Positions 21,901-32,366 of a stretch of DNA of 64,000 nt are shown in pieces (within the stretch, counting starts at the first letter, position 1; each line of letters starts with the position of its first letter). The position numbers and the translations under genes were made by a program. The DNA comes from Asterias amurensis (Eukaryota; Echinodermata; Asteroidea; Forcipulatida; Asteriidae): the NCBI RefSeq assembly GCF_032118995.1, contig NC_092665.1:15272012-15336011 (forward strand). Direction: 5' to 3'. Below the pieces are notes generated by a model that saw nothing but the letters and a program-made list of their open reading frames with translations, was not told the DNA's origin and made no database searches.

Positions 21901-24900
21901 TGACAGGTTATATGGCTTCTGACTGACACCCCTAAACAAAGAAATTTACAAAATAGGGAGACTGCCAACATTAGGGCTAGACAGCTCAGTTTGTAGAGTG
22001 CCGGCACGGAAATCTGGATGTTGCAAGTTTAAAATCTGTTCTCAAAAATTTGTCTTTGTTCATCCCAAAATAAAAGAAAATTTGAAACAAAATAATCTTC
22101 AAAATTCAGACCAAGAAGAATAAAAAACTTTAATTTATTGTCGCAAACGTTTATTTTTCTTTCCTTGTAGGTCTGGTACCTTGAAGCCAAGCCAGATGAC
22201 AACACAGAATCTAAGCTTTGCGGTCTCTGACTGTTTCTGGAAAATGGTTCAAGATTCCGTCACGCAGCAAGCTGATATTTACAAAGGTATAACAGGACAT
22301 TAAAAATAGACCAGAATATCTCACAGAATATATCTTTATTAGGGCAACCTTTTCCAATCTCGTCCTTGGCATACCCTGTCTATTTTTTCCAGTTACTGTT
22401 TTCAGTAAGGTGCAATTTTTTATTTTAACTATTATACCCTTCGAAGAACTCGTCCGCAGAGTATATAAGCATCAACAGAAATTCTTCAAATCTTCAGATT
22501 AAGAGTCTAGCTTTAAATTGCCATATCTTGATTGAAAGAACATGGAGGCTCAGTAATGTTTCTTTTATATTTCTCAGCTTCTAGGTTTAATTTGGAAACG
22601 GAATGGAAGAACAACTTCTCCAGGCTACGAGAATTGGACCGGGTATGTCTGACCTCAAATTATCACTAATTTTTAATTTTACTTGTCAAAATCAAAACTC
22701 TACTTAAATATAATGGCATAGACTTGTATAGATTCTTAATTTTACTTTGTGTTTTTTGTTTTTCTTTCTAATTTTAGGATGAGTTGTTTGAGAAAGCGAA
22801 AGGTGAAATCCTAGACGAGGTTTTATGTCTCAGTGAGATTCCCCCCAAGAGATGGTAAGTCATTTGAAGCCATTTTCTGTCCCCAAAAACACATGAGCAG
22901 CAAAGGGTGCCAACCTTTACTGCATAAAGGATTGTGCTGCATTTTAATAAAAAATGGCAAACAGCAAATACGCGACCAAAGAAAACTGTTCCCTCCATCT
23001 CGCAACTTTCTCAGTACACAGTTCTGGTCATTCTCAACAGAAACCACATTGGAGATTACAGACTCAATCCTGCTCTAATCAACAAAGAAAAACTGTCATC
23101 GGCTCATAAAGCTGGACGTCGCAGGTTAAAAATCCCACTCTAGTCAATTTCTTTCTTCAACTCAAATAGAGAACATAAATTATAACAAACTCGTCTATTT
23201 TCGCACTCTAGTCAATTTCTTTCTTAAACTCAAATAGAGAACATAAATTATAACAAACTCATCTATTTTTGTTTTGGGTCTTTCTTATTTCTAGGGAAGA
23301 GGCTCTATCCAGGGTGCTTTGGGAGCGGATGTCCGGCTACGTCTTTGAAAATATATTCCTTCCAGCAGCCCAGTCTCCGGATGCTGGGTAAGTGGAAAAT
23401 AACCAATAATCGATAATCAATAGCCAGTACTGTATTAGGCAATAATAGCGTGGGGAAGCGGTCTTCACTATGTGGTAATGACTAGGCTGGTGGCTGGCCG
23501 CTGTTGAAGGACCAAGCTGCGGGCACCAACTAAAAGCCATTGTCACGCAGTGAAGACCGGGTCATCACACTGTTATTGCCATTTATCTTTTTTTTTTTTT
23601 TTTTTTTTGGGGGGGGGGGTATTTATTTAATATTTCCCATTATTGTGATGTTGTCATGCAATTTGTCCTCCTGGTTACTGTGTGATAATGTTGATAAAAT
23701 ATACCTATATTGACACAATTTCATGTACGCGCATTGCACTATTACACCTACCTATCCTATCCGTCACTCGGGAGTCAAATTGTCTACAAAGGAATTGACC
23801 CCCAAAATGGTTGAAATGGTAGTTGCACATGTTGCGGAGGTGTGTCTGCTGAGTGCAATAAGTCAATGCATATTATAGTTTGTCATCAGCTTTGAGTTTT
23901 GAAGACTTTTTTTGTACGAACAGGACTTTCAACACAACAGTCGACATCAAGCTGAGGCATTGGGCCGACCAACAACTCCCAAAGAAAAGTGTTGAGGTAA
24001 GCATTCGTGTGACATGAGGCAGTTTAAAGATGCTATGTCATATTTTTGGCCGATTTGACCCAAACATTTTGATTTAAAATTCAATAGGTATTTTGATGGG
24101 GGTCGAGAATGTTACAAGCTTTCATTTGAGCCATTGCTCGAAAAAGTCTGCCAATTATTAGTAGCTCAAATGCTCAAAATTAGTTTTTGTCGGGATCCCG
24201 ACAATATATCACGTGACCAATTCTTTTTGTGTTTTATAAGAAATGTTTTAAACTTTTTGTCATGGTTCCTGACCATTAAAAGTAAAAGTTAAACTTTTTT
24301 TCGTTAGAGCGGTTGATACTCTTTGAAATACCATTCACTCAAAAAAATCTATTTTTTAATGTTTGGGCCAAAAATCTGACATAGCATCTTTAACCCTTGA
24401 TAGACCGTAGCGGTTGGAAATGAATATGGCTTAAATCGAAATGCTTAGATTGATCTAAAAATGCTGTCAGTTTGAATTGCAAAGCAAATTGTGATGTCAT
24501 AACACAAATGGTGATATGACAGCTTTGTATTTTGTGAAATCCATCCCTGTTTACTTACGACATTCTCAGTGCAATTTCTTAGCAATTTACAGAAGGAATG
24601 GCTAAATAACTTAAACGATTCAATTCCGATTGTTTTGTTAGGTTGCCCTGGAGACTCTTGTTGATGAGTTTTCAAAGCTGGTGGATAAGGACAGGTCAAA
24701 GAGCAACCACGACACTCTCTTTGACGACGTCAAATCGGCTGTCAAACAAGAAGGGATCAACAGACACAAATGGCAAGAGCAGGCTGCTGATAGCTTGGTA
24801 GGTTCTTAAATATCTCTGGGTCTAATTTTAGTCCCCTCAATCAATTAAAGCTAAAGTGGTAGTCCTGGCAGATTTTCTACCTTCTGCCCAGGTAGTAGTT

Positions 24901-27900
24901 GAAAAGCAGGACAGCTCTTTTCAGAACTAAGAAGTCTACCAAATATTTTGCTTAGTAAATCAAGATTTTGCTTAGTAAATCAAGATTTTGCTTAGTAAAC
25001 CAAGATTTTGGTTGGTGAATAAAGATTTTGGGGATTCAAACCCACAACCTTTTCTTTCTAGAGCGGATGTCTTACTGCTAGACCACCGAGATTGCTTGGT
25101 AGCTAGTGGCAGTTCAAATCCTATGATCTACATGTATAAAATTTATTATCTGTGGGTTTTTTTAATTTGCAGAGGGTGATGCAACTAAACGCATTAGAGG
25201 ATCGGTCTGTACATGACAAGCAACAATGGGACTCTGCAATCCACTTCATGGAAAGCGTTCTCAAGAACAGACTTCAAGAGAGTAAGTTCTACCTAGGGCT
25301 CGAAAATAACACTGGACCACAGGCCAGCTCGGGCCAGTAAACCTACAACAATACAAGTCCAGTGGTCTTGTGTTTTGTAATCATAACACTTCACTGCATT
25401 TAAGATTTACATTGAGAATGACAAATATCATTTGATTCTGTTGATTATTGAAGTATTACTCATAAGAAAATTGAGATAAATCTTAGTGCCTGTTTCAAAT
25501 AACAGCTCGAATGTGAAACTGTGTAGAGTGTTCTTCTCATGTTGATTCATGAAAATTCTCTGGTCTGGTAAAGGTTTTAAGGTACAAGTCCTGGGGTCGA
25601 TTTCACAAAAAGTTAGGACTCATCTTATCTCGAGTTAGGATGAGTAACTCATCCTAACTTAGGATTAATCTTAAGGTCTGCATGCTACAGTGCAGTGTTG
25701 GGACTCGTCCTAAGTCCTAAGATAAGTCTTAAGTTAAGAAGAGATTTGTGAAATCGACGGCTGCAGTCTTTCAGTAAGAGACCAATCTCATGGTGTCACT
25801 GCAAACCTATTAGGTAGTGACTAACATCCTCCTTACAAACCTTTAAATCTTATCTAATGTCACTTTTTTTCCGGATTTATTTCCAGCTGAGGGTCGTATC
25901 CAAGAGTTGATTGGCCCAGGATCTGCAGAGCGTTGGGTATATTGGAAATCTTTAACACCTGAACAGGTGAGTTGGCTTACTAGTAAACCATTCAACTAGT
26001 TAATATACATACATCAACGGATGGCTGACTAGTAATCCATTCAACTAGTTAATAGACAGAGATTAACAAATGGCTGACTAGTAATCCATTTAACTAGTTA
26101 ATATACATAGATCAACGGATGGCTGACTAGTAAACCATTCAACTATTTAATAGACAGAGATTAACAAATGGCTGACTAGTAATCCATTCAGCTAGTTAAT
26201 AGACATCGTTCAACAAACTGACTTTTATTTTCGCTAACCCTTTTTTCCTCAAGCCGCTATAGCGTCATTCTACAGATTCTGTAACCTTTTTCTTTGTTTT
26301 TATAGAATAACAGGAGGCATGCAAGAGAAGAACTTGAGAAACTGCTACAAGCCTCCGAGGTGAGTGTACTCTAAACAAATGTCATCGTAAAACAGTCCAG
26401 GATTTTTTATAAGACTTGCCCTCATATTTCCTGGTGGTACCCTCTCAAAAATAGTATTGCAATTTATTTAATAGATGTTAAATCTGCATCGGGTATAAAG
26501 AATGGAAACTTGGGTTTAACCCTACACTGGTGTGTGTTCAGCAGCACTGTAAACTCAGTACTTTTCCTGAGTTCTGTAAAAAAATAATCTAATCACAAGT
26601 ATCTTACTCAGGTGGGACTCGAACCCACGGCATTTGCAATTCTAGACCACCGAGATTGCCCAGTAGCTAAAGGCAGTTTGAATCCTATATTTTAGGAATT
26701 TATTATAAATACTTTTTCCAATTGTCTATATTCTCTAGAAGCATACGCCAGTCCTGTCCAGTGATGAAGTAACGGCGGTCAAGAAGAACCTAGAAACTAG
26801 AACGGTCAACGTGGATAGTGAATTTGTGAGTATACTTTCAGAACTTCAATAAATATCATAAAACAGAGACTTTTGAGACGCTGGCACCAGCATACATAAC
26901 GGTCCTTTTTTTTGCGGCTCTGACCTTGCGCGTACATGCTCAGTATTGCCCCTGTAGGTCTGAGCATGGGCACTACTGGCGAGAACTGTGAAAAAGGACT
27001 GTCTCCAAAAGTCACATTTCTACAGCAACACGGGAGGACCATCTTTTTTTCTTGACGTTTTCATTTTACCTTTGTGCCCTCTTAGATCCGAGAAACATGG
27101 CATCCTTTGTACAGGAAGTATTTTCTGCAGCGGGCCATCGGCAAGGCACAGGAATGCCGGAGAGGGTTCTTCCATTACCAGAGAGGGTTCAGTGACTCCG
27201 GGGTAAGTTACATCTCGTACTGTTTGTTTGTGTGTTTGTTTGTTTGTTTGTTTGTTCGTTTGTTTGTTCGTTTGTTTTTGTTTGTTTAGATGATCTTCCT
27301 GTCAAGGGAACTCGGCAAACTCCCACAAGGGGATATAAACGCCAAGCTCTCTCATACAAACATTGGTTCAACGTCCATGATCAAGAAATTGTGATTCAGT
27401 AACTAGACGACAGTACTTATTCTAGTCATTGTGAAGTCAGCGGTTAGCTTGGTAGGATTTGAACCCACAACTGTCTTCAATCTTCGGTAGGAGGATGTCT
27501 TGATGTTCCCAAGTCTCACATTCAGGCTGATGATCAGGCTTTTGTCATCTCTGCCCCTTGGCCATGGAACAAACTTCCTACTCATGTTAGAAATTCAACT
27601 GGTCTCATTCCTCTTAAAGGCAGTGGACACCATTGGTAGTTACTCAAAATAAGTTTTAGCATAAAAACTTACTTGGTAATGAGTAATGGAGAGCTGTTGA
27701 TAATATAAAACATTGTGAAAAATGGCTCCCTCTATTAAAGTAACTTAGTTTTCGAGATTGAAGTAATTTTCCACAAATTTGATTTTGAGACCTCAGATTT
27801 AGAATTTGAGGTCTCGAAATCAAGCATCTGTAAGCACACAACTTCGTGTGACAAGGGTGTTTTTTTCTTTTATTATTATCTCGCAAGTTCGACGACCAAT

Positions 27901-28873
27901 TTAGCTCAAATTTTCACAGATTTGTTATTTTATGCATAAGTTGAGATACACCAAGTGAGAAGACTGGTCTTCGACAATTACCAAAAGTGTCCAGTGTTTT
28001 TAAAAAGGCCCTCAAGACCCTTCGTTTCTCTTTGTATGCACTCTAGGTTTTTTTTTCTGTCTGCTTCCTATGAATTTGGGCCCAGAAAGATGTATATAAA
28101 ATTGGTTATAATTGTCCGTCTAATTAACTCTTTTTCTTCTCTCTTTGTTGTGCAGCTTGAGTGCAATGATATCGTGCTGTTTTGGAGGATACAGAAAATG
28201 CTCCAACTCACCAGCAATGTCCTTAGACAACAAATCATGAACACAGAAGGTTCGTTTTTAAAATTATTACAAACAAAAAAATATCTATTCGGCAAAAATT
28301 GTAATCCCCTCTTTTTTACTTCAAAGTATCACATATTCACCCCTGAACAAAAAAAAGGTTTGAATAAAAACCTCACGCCCAGTTTCACATTATTCACAAA
28401 GTTTGAAAAAACAAATATTGACACTTTCTGATATTGAGGTTCACATATTCACCACAATTACCAAATGAAAAAACTTTCTCTGGACATTAATATACAAATA
28501 TATTTTCCCCATGTGATCATATTCTATGACAATGTATTCTAACAAAATGCATTCAATAGGCCTATTTGTTTTAGTTAACTCACACATACATCGTAATCAT
28601 TTGAAAAAAAGTGTACGTCCGCAACAGACGACCCCGGTGTGCCCATTTTCTCACAAACATTTCTTGATATAATTACAGCGAGCCGACTGGAGAAGGAAGT
28701 GAAACAAGTCTTAGAAGATTTCGGTGACGATCACGATCTTAAGACGAGACTACTGACGGGACGGAGAGTCGATCTCGCCGAGGAATTGAGTAAGTCACTT
28801 TCCTTTTTTTCCCCTGTGTGTATTTTCTTTTTCAGCTTTGGAAGTCGGAAGTCAAACTGAGATGCACAGTTGA
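12914..28873 (+). CDS. OPA1: OPA1 mitochondrial dynamin-like GTPase, complete 30-exon CDS (979 aa)
   Basis: Exons: 12914-12942, 13422-13743, 14073-14271, 14815-14880, 15894-15982, 16307-16360, 16659-16763, 17108-17194, 17413-17489, 18080-18197, 18492-18566, 19015-19086, 19646-19745, 20227-20357, 21071-21143, 21644-21716, 22171-22286, 22578-22642, 22778-22854, 23295-23387, 23924-23996, 24642-24797, 25173-25281, 25887-25966, 26306-26359, 26739-26825, 27086-27202, 28156-28249, 28679-28789, 28836-28873 (2940 nt, phases all closing). OPA1 fuses inner membranes and shapes cristae. Visible: Arg-rich targeting leader; TM (about 100-117); coiled coil (236-288); GTPase with GDQSAGKT (322-329), [16 protein letters not shown] (425-428) and TKVD (494-497); then middle and GED-like regions. 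Human length is 960 aa or more. The last exon is unlike the vertebrate C terminus and is the least certain part; exon 1 is inferred. Confidence 0.93.
13422..13743 (+). other. OPA1: OPA1 exon 2: mitochondrial presequence and inner-membrane anchor
   Basis: The frame is rich in Arg/Ser/Leu with almost no acidic residues, typical of a matrix-targeting leader. It then reads [16 protein letters not shown], equivalent to the human LRYLILGSAVGGGYTA anchor. An overlapping frame beginning at 13407 is only a shadow. Confidence 0.8.
15090..15349. mobile_element. 260-bp element with perfect 21-bp TIRs
   Basis: The ends 15090-15110 (aagaactagagggcgcactg plus one g) and 15329-15349 are exact reverse complements. 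The interior has two aaaatggccgc motifs. There is no ORF of note. Each TIR contains aactagagggcgc, a CTCF-like core, facing inward. The element lies in the OPA1 intron between 14880 and 15894. The family is unknown to me. Confidence 0.85.
15365..15560. repeat. Family-D-related dispersed repeat
   Basis: It shares phrases with 48842-49018: acacaggcctcaaattagcc, tgctgtggtggcacttgcaa and ttactttttccccagag. It is part of the OPA1 intron between 14880 and 15894. Function unknown. Confidence 0.55.
16045..16152 (-). mobile_element. Penelope-LTR-like repeat fragment (reverse)
   Basis: On the - strand it reads gaagacgatcagagcatact then gaacgaaacgtcgagttaat and ends catggtgttaccgcaaac. This matches the layout of 5375-5572 and 36105-36222. 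It lies inside an OPA1 intron. Confidence 0.5.
17746..17876. mobile_element. Palindromic family-A repeat (copy 3)
   Basis: It runs from gtggatttcacaaagagtta to cctaactctttgtgaaatc, with internal aagactagtctt and ctaggactagtcct. The termini are mutually inverted. It lies in the OPA1 intron after the P-loop exon. Confidence 0.8.
18744..18912. mobile_element. Palindromic family-A2 repeat (copy 4)
   Basis: A second subfamily with termini ccgtcgatttcaccaaactc and cgtttcgtgaagtcggctgc and internal cttaggattaatc. It resembles the copies at 25593 and 58112. Confidence 0.65.
19097..19272. repeat. Dispersed repeat family D (copy 1)
   Basis: Shared core ttgaaagggcaagggcacca, aggcattttctccttgg and gcctcagtgaagtatcaggc. 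Other copies lie at 36226, 47304 and 50361, with fragments at 11886 and 51248 (reverse). No coding capacity. Confidence 0.75.
19576..19592 (+). promoter_or_regulatory. Strong CTCF-like motif in an OPA1 intron
   Basis: The sequence gccaacagagggcgcta agrees with the vertebrate consensus GCCACCAGGGGGCGCTA at 15 of 17 positions. It is not in an obvious repeat. Binding is inferred from known motif conservation of CTCF in bilaterians. Confidence 0.4.
20560..20946. mobile_element. Long foldback MITE, family C (copy 1)
   Basis: Nearly the whole 387-bp element is one inverted repeat: the left end TTAAAGGAACACGTTGCCTT mirrors the right end aaggcaacgtgttcctttaa. The centre is (g)gtcaaaattttgac(tc) flanked by catttatg/cataaatg. 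It is TTAA-flanked. A second copy is at 35215. No protein is encoded; the long open frames across it are palindrome artefacts. It lies in an OPA1 intron. Confidence 0.9.
21158..21531 (+). mobile_element. TTAA-flanked MITE, family E (copy 1)
   Basis: Ends TTAAAGCCATTGGACCCTTT and gaaagtgtataatggcttta|a. The interior has a short palindrome ttctcgttagcgagaa. The exon 15 donor is only 14 bp upstream, so the insertion lies almost at the start of the intron. Other copies are at 29521 and 39611. Confidence 0.85.
21900..22080 (+). mobile_element. tRNA-derived SINE fragment
   Basis: It contains gggctagacagctcagtttg and tagagtgccggcacg, an A-box-like tRNA 5' half, followed by a diverged B-box. The same family, better preserved, is at 59660-59850. 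Confidence 0.6.
23136..23271 (+). repeat. 68-bp tandem duplication, two copies
   Basis: Units 23136-23203 and 23204-23271 both begin cactctagtcaatttctttc and end in aacaaactc(g/a)tctattt. The start matches the 3' boundary of the tRNA-type SINE, so this is probably a duplicated SINE tail in an OPA1 intron. Confidence 0.85.
24850..24945 (+). mobile_element. Fragment of Penelope-LTR-like element
   Basis: The sequence from agctaaagtggtagtcctgg to cagaactaagaagtctacc parallels 62869-62968 of the ribozyme-bearing element. It is a 5'-truncated copy in an OPA1 intron. Confidence 0.55.
24946..25025 (+). repeat. 20-bp tandem repeat, four copies
   Basis: Unit ttttgcttagtaaatcaaga at 24946, 24966, 24986 and 25006, the last diverged. 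A SINE-like fragment (gggattcaaacccacaacct) follows directly. Confidence 0.9.
25593..25765. mobile_element. Palindromic family-A2 repeat (copy 5)
   Basis: Termini gtcgatttcacaaaaagtta and agagatttgtgaaatcgac are inverted. The interior has ttaggattaatcttaag and cctaagtcctaagataagtc. OPA1 intron. Confidence 0.8.
25979..26219 (+). repeat. 49-bp minisatellite, five units, next to an OPA1 donor
   Basis: Units start at 25979, 26028, 26077, 26126 and 26175, each actagtaa(a/t)ccattcaac then (t)agttaata. Units 1 and 3 share atcaacggatggctg; units 2 and 4 share agacagagattaacaaa. This implies a 98-bp higher-order period. The first unit begins 13 bp after the donor at 25967. Confidence 0.92.
26525..26690 (-). 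mobile_element. SINE-like repeat (reverse orientation)
   Basis: Shares cagtacttttcctgagttct, gtgggactcgaacccacggc and ctagaccaccgagattgcc with the repeat at 9000-9150. Read on the - strand it carries tRNA-like boxes. OPA1 intron. Confidence 0.55.
27219..27289 (+). repeat. (TTTG)n microsatellite with TTCG variants
   Basis: Seen directly, starting about 17 bp after the exon 27 donor of OPA1. The repeated-residue frames crossing it are not genes. Confidence 0.9.
27614..28003 (+). mobile_element. TTAA-flanked MITE, family B (copy 2)
   Basis: It runs from TTAAAGGCAGTGGACACCAT to agtgtccagtgtttttaa. The internal palindrome gacctcagatttagaatttg / aggtctcgaaatc is retained. It fills much of the OPA1 intron between 27202 and 28156. 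Confidence 0.85.
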
Positions 28874-29217
28874 AACCGCTACACTTCAAACATTCATCGA
28901 TATCTTTCCGTTCACCGAAACTAAAGCTCCTAAGTCTCTCTCAAAAAGGAACTTAGTAAAATTGCCGTCCTCTGTAGCTACACCTTATGAAATGCTCGTC
29001 ACAAACCATCTTGGGGGTCTACTGACCAACCTCACATGCGACTGACTCTAGTTATCGTTCTGAAGTTGTAATTTTTGGTTTTGCCCACCCTGCACGGGAC
29101 CATGGTCAACTTTACTAACCATGGTACATGAACTGGGCTTTTGTGTAAAATCTTTGTTTTTTGCCTATTGATGTAGATAGATACATACAATGACACTTTT
29201 GTATAAGAACAAACTAT

Positions 29218-29223
29218 AAATAA
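29218..29223 (+). terminator. Candidate poly(A) signal of OPA1
   Basis: An AATAAA lies 345 bp after the proposed stop codon, with a second AATAAA-like site near 29253. This is consistent with transcript termination just before the repeat-rich desert. Confidence 0.55.
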
Positions 29224-30427
29224 AAGTAAAATTGCGGGAACAGCTATATATAATAAATCTCTTTTGAGAGAGTGTTGGCTCTGTTTCAAACAGTAGACTC
29301 TGCTCTGTATTGATTTTGCTATAGTAGGATTATTTTAACAGTTCTGACGTACAATTTAACAAGCAAAATGGCAGTGTTACCACTAGACCCCCGAGCTAGC
29401 CCGATGGCTAGAGGCAGTTAACATCTATAGATTAAATCATAAAGTAGGCCTATATTCATAAAGCATATCAAATCCAATGTCAATTTTTTAGGGAAAAATG
29501 CCTTGGTGCCCTTGCCATTATACACTTTCGGAACAGAAAAACCCCAAGATTTACAAATATCTTACAGGGTTTACATAAGGTCATGGTGAAAGACTTCTCT
29601 TGAAATATTATTCCATGAAATGCTTTACTTTTTGAGAAAACATTAAAACAACTATCAATTCTCGTTGTCGAGAATTACGGATTTATTTTAAACACATGTG
29701 ATGATATGGCGAAACGTGCGGAAACAAGGGTGGGTTTTCCCGTTATTTTCTCCCGACTACGATGACCGATTGAGCCTAAATTTTCACAGGTTTGTTATTT
29801 TATATAAAAGTTGTGATACACGAAGTGTGGGCCTTTGGACAATACTGTTTATCAAAAGGGTCCAATGGCTTTAAAAACGAAGCAAACAGGCCTGCATCAC
29901 CCCACTGTAAGAAAAAAAGTGTGCACAATTCACAACTTATGCAAAAACAACCTGAGAGGGTGAGAACAAAATCAATCAGGAATTTTTGTCTACAATCTTA
30001 AAATCAATCTTGATGTTAATCTTATCTGATCAAATCACCAGACTATTAAAACCATTGTAAGCTCTAATGCCATTTGGCTGTAACAGTAGCCAACCCGGCT
30101 TAGTAATGTTGTGAAAAGAAAAATGGCCGACTGGGCTTAAGAGGTGTTAATCTCAATGAAGAGCCATCGGCAGGTTGATACCCCGTAACCAAATCCAACT
30201 CTGCTTGGGTTTTTGGATCCCAGATGGGGACCGATACCGGATAGTGTTTTCGGGGCATTTCACTTTTTTTTAACGACGGATATGAAAGTGTTGGTACGTG
30301 TGGGAGTTGGCTAAGGGGGTCTTTGTACTATGAGTTAAAGGTATTATACGGGATTGGTAGAGCTGAACAAAAATAGTGTAGGTGTTCATGTTTTGTGTGA
30401 TAAACAATAGACATACGGGGTGTACAT
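29224..30427. other. Intergenic, with a truncated family-E element and repeat fragments
   Basis: No gene is seen. A family-D scrap (about 29494-29520) abuts a 5'-truncated family-E MITE (about 29521-29874, ending in TTAA). The remainder to 30427 is unique, A+T-rich sequence with no feature I recognise. Confidence 0.6.
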
Positions 30428-30780
30428 AGGGTGTCGTGGCCGAGCGGATAAGAGCACCGAACTCAAGCTCTGATGCTTCTGTTCAGCAGAGTGTGGGTTC
30501 AAATCCCGGTCGTAACACTTGTGTCCCTGAGCAAGACACTTAACTATAATTGCTTCTCTCCACCCAGGGGTAAATGGGTACCCGTGAGGGCAGAGAAGGT
30601 TCTTGTGATTGATTTAGCCGAGTAGTGCATATTAATGTTGCACAGGCTGCATACTCCCCACCAGGGAGCTGAGATGGTTTAAGGAGTGATTTAAGGCCCA
30701 GTGACCAGGGGTAATAATGTGAAGCGCTTTGGGACGCCCTACGGATGTGAAAAGCGCTATGTAAAAACGGGTTGTTACAT
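30428..30780 (+). mobile_element. tRNA-derived SINE, near full length
   Basis: The 5' end gtgtcgtggccgagcggata (A-box, Leu/Ser-type with a long variable arm) and gggttcaaatcccggtcg (B-box) form a tRNA-like head of about 90 bp. The body contains gtgtccctgagcaagacact and gaagcgctttgggacgcc, and it ends aaagcgctatgtaaaaac. Not a functional tRNA: acceptor arm pairing is poor. It is probably RNA polymerase III-derived. Confidence 0.8.
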
Positions 30781-32116
30781 GTACATGAATTAACAAACCT
30801 CTGCAAATTTGGGCTGAAACAGTTGTTTGAATAAGAAATAAATTGTGAAAAACCATGCACAATTTTCAGTTTGTAAATACAATGTCTTGAATTTGGGTTG
30901 TTACAACCGAAATCAGCTATTTGTTTAGGTTTTCTCATACAGGTTTCATGAATGTTTTAAGAGGGAAGTATTTTGGTGTGTATCCAGGGCTGGTTGAGAT
31001 CTCTAAAAAATAAAATAAACGTTGGTCATAATTTAGCAAAGTAAGTAGGGCAGTGACCAAATTTGACCCTTCACAACTTTGACCTGTCAATGTAGATTAC
31101 GTCATTTGCAGACATGAAGCAATTATACTGTGTAAAATACCTTTAATTAAAGTTTTAAAAAAGGGTTAAAATATTAGCTTTATAAGTCTGATAAATATCT
31201 TTTGATTCTGTTGAGTATGAAAGTATACATATGAGATTAACTATTAGTTTTTGTTTAAGGAACGTTTAAAGAATTTGTAAGAAACAAAAATCGGGAAGAT
31301 CACAGATTTACATAAAAACTACAAGGTCTAATGATGATGATAGTTGATAAAATCCCTTGAAATTTTTCTGTCTGGAATGTCATATTTGATGAGAAATAAA
31401 TAATCTAATTTAGACTAAAAATTGGTACAGTAAAAAGCTTAGACCTGCTGTCGTGTTAATTTTTCCCCCACATTTGAGGCCTTAATTCAACATTTATATA
31501 AATTTGGGGCACATTTTAAGGTCAGATTTTCCTTTTGAAATCCGGCCGTGAGAAAACTATAATTTTGTTTGCCAGTCTGGGTTTTTTTCTTCATTTTTGT
31601 TGTCACGCTTGGCTTTTTAATTGTCAAATGGAATGTCATGAGCTTATTGTAGCGGCCCACAAATCTTAGACAAGTCCTTTGATGTCTGGCTCCAAAATAC
31701 ATGTTTTTATCTTCTTTGTGGTGCTCATAATGCATTTTCCTTTTTCACGGTTTGGCGTGAGTTGTTGCCTGTGAATCACGTTCCGACAAAAGCAATTTGT
31801 TAGATGAAATATTTGATAACAAAAAATGAGGTTGAAATGTCAGTCGAATTATTTTTCTTGTTTGTTCAGTCTTTGTTCTCGTGATGGATAGGTTTTCCTT
31901 TACAGCCAAAGTTTGAAATACACAAATAATAATTAAATCCCCCCCCCTCCCCACCATTGACGGCGTAGTATTTTTTCTCTCTCTTACTTCTGGCCCAGAC
32001 ACAAAGACATGAGAATTAGGATCATGTATGTCTGTTCGTCCGTGAACCTTTCTGTTGAAGGAGGTCATTCTATCTCTAGAGAAAAAATATTGCTCTGAAG
32101 TTTCAGGGTTTTTACT
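30781..32116. other. Intergenic, no gene recognised
   Basis: Moderately A+T-rich sequence with scattered open frames on the - strand (for example 31745-32068), but no domain, codon bias or splice signals that I trust. A run of C at about 31939-31951 is present. Confidence 0.5.
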
Positions 32117-32366
32117 TTAAAGGGTCTGGGTACTTTTTGTAACACAAAAAACAATGTCCACAGATTTACATTAAACTTACACGGTTTGAAGATAATGATA
32201 AAAGAAAGCTTACCTTAAAATATTACTTGTTAAGGTGCTGTAGTTTTTGAGAAATGAGTAAAAAAAGTCACAAAAATATTTATACATGCTTAAATAAATT
32301 TCGTCTCCTGAGGCGAAAATTAGTTTCAGGACTTATTTTGTGTCCTACAAAAAGTACCCAGACCCA
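32117..32366 (+). mobile_element. TTAA-type MITE, family F (copy 1)
   Basis: Left end TTAAAGGGTCTGGGTACTTT; right end aaagtacccagaccc, with the right TTAA lost. Related copies lie at 51350-51564 and 51561-51902. Internal landmarks are taaggtgctgtagtttttga and tttgaagataatgata. Confidence 0.75.

Noticed and set aside
27107..27371. Low-complexity frames rich in Leu-Phe-Val and Thr-Asn-Glu-Gln
   Set aside because: Translations of the TTTG microsatellite.
30428..30520. Functional tRNA-Leu/Ser gene
   Set aside because: A- and B-boxes are present, but acceptor pairing is poor and a SINE body with dispersed relatives follows.
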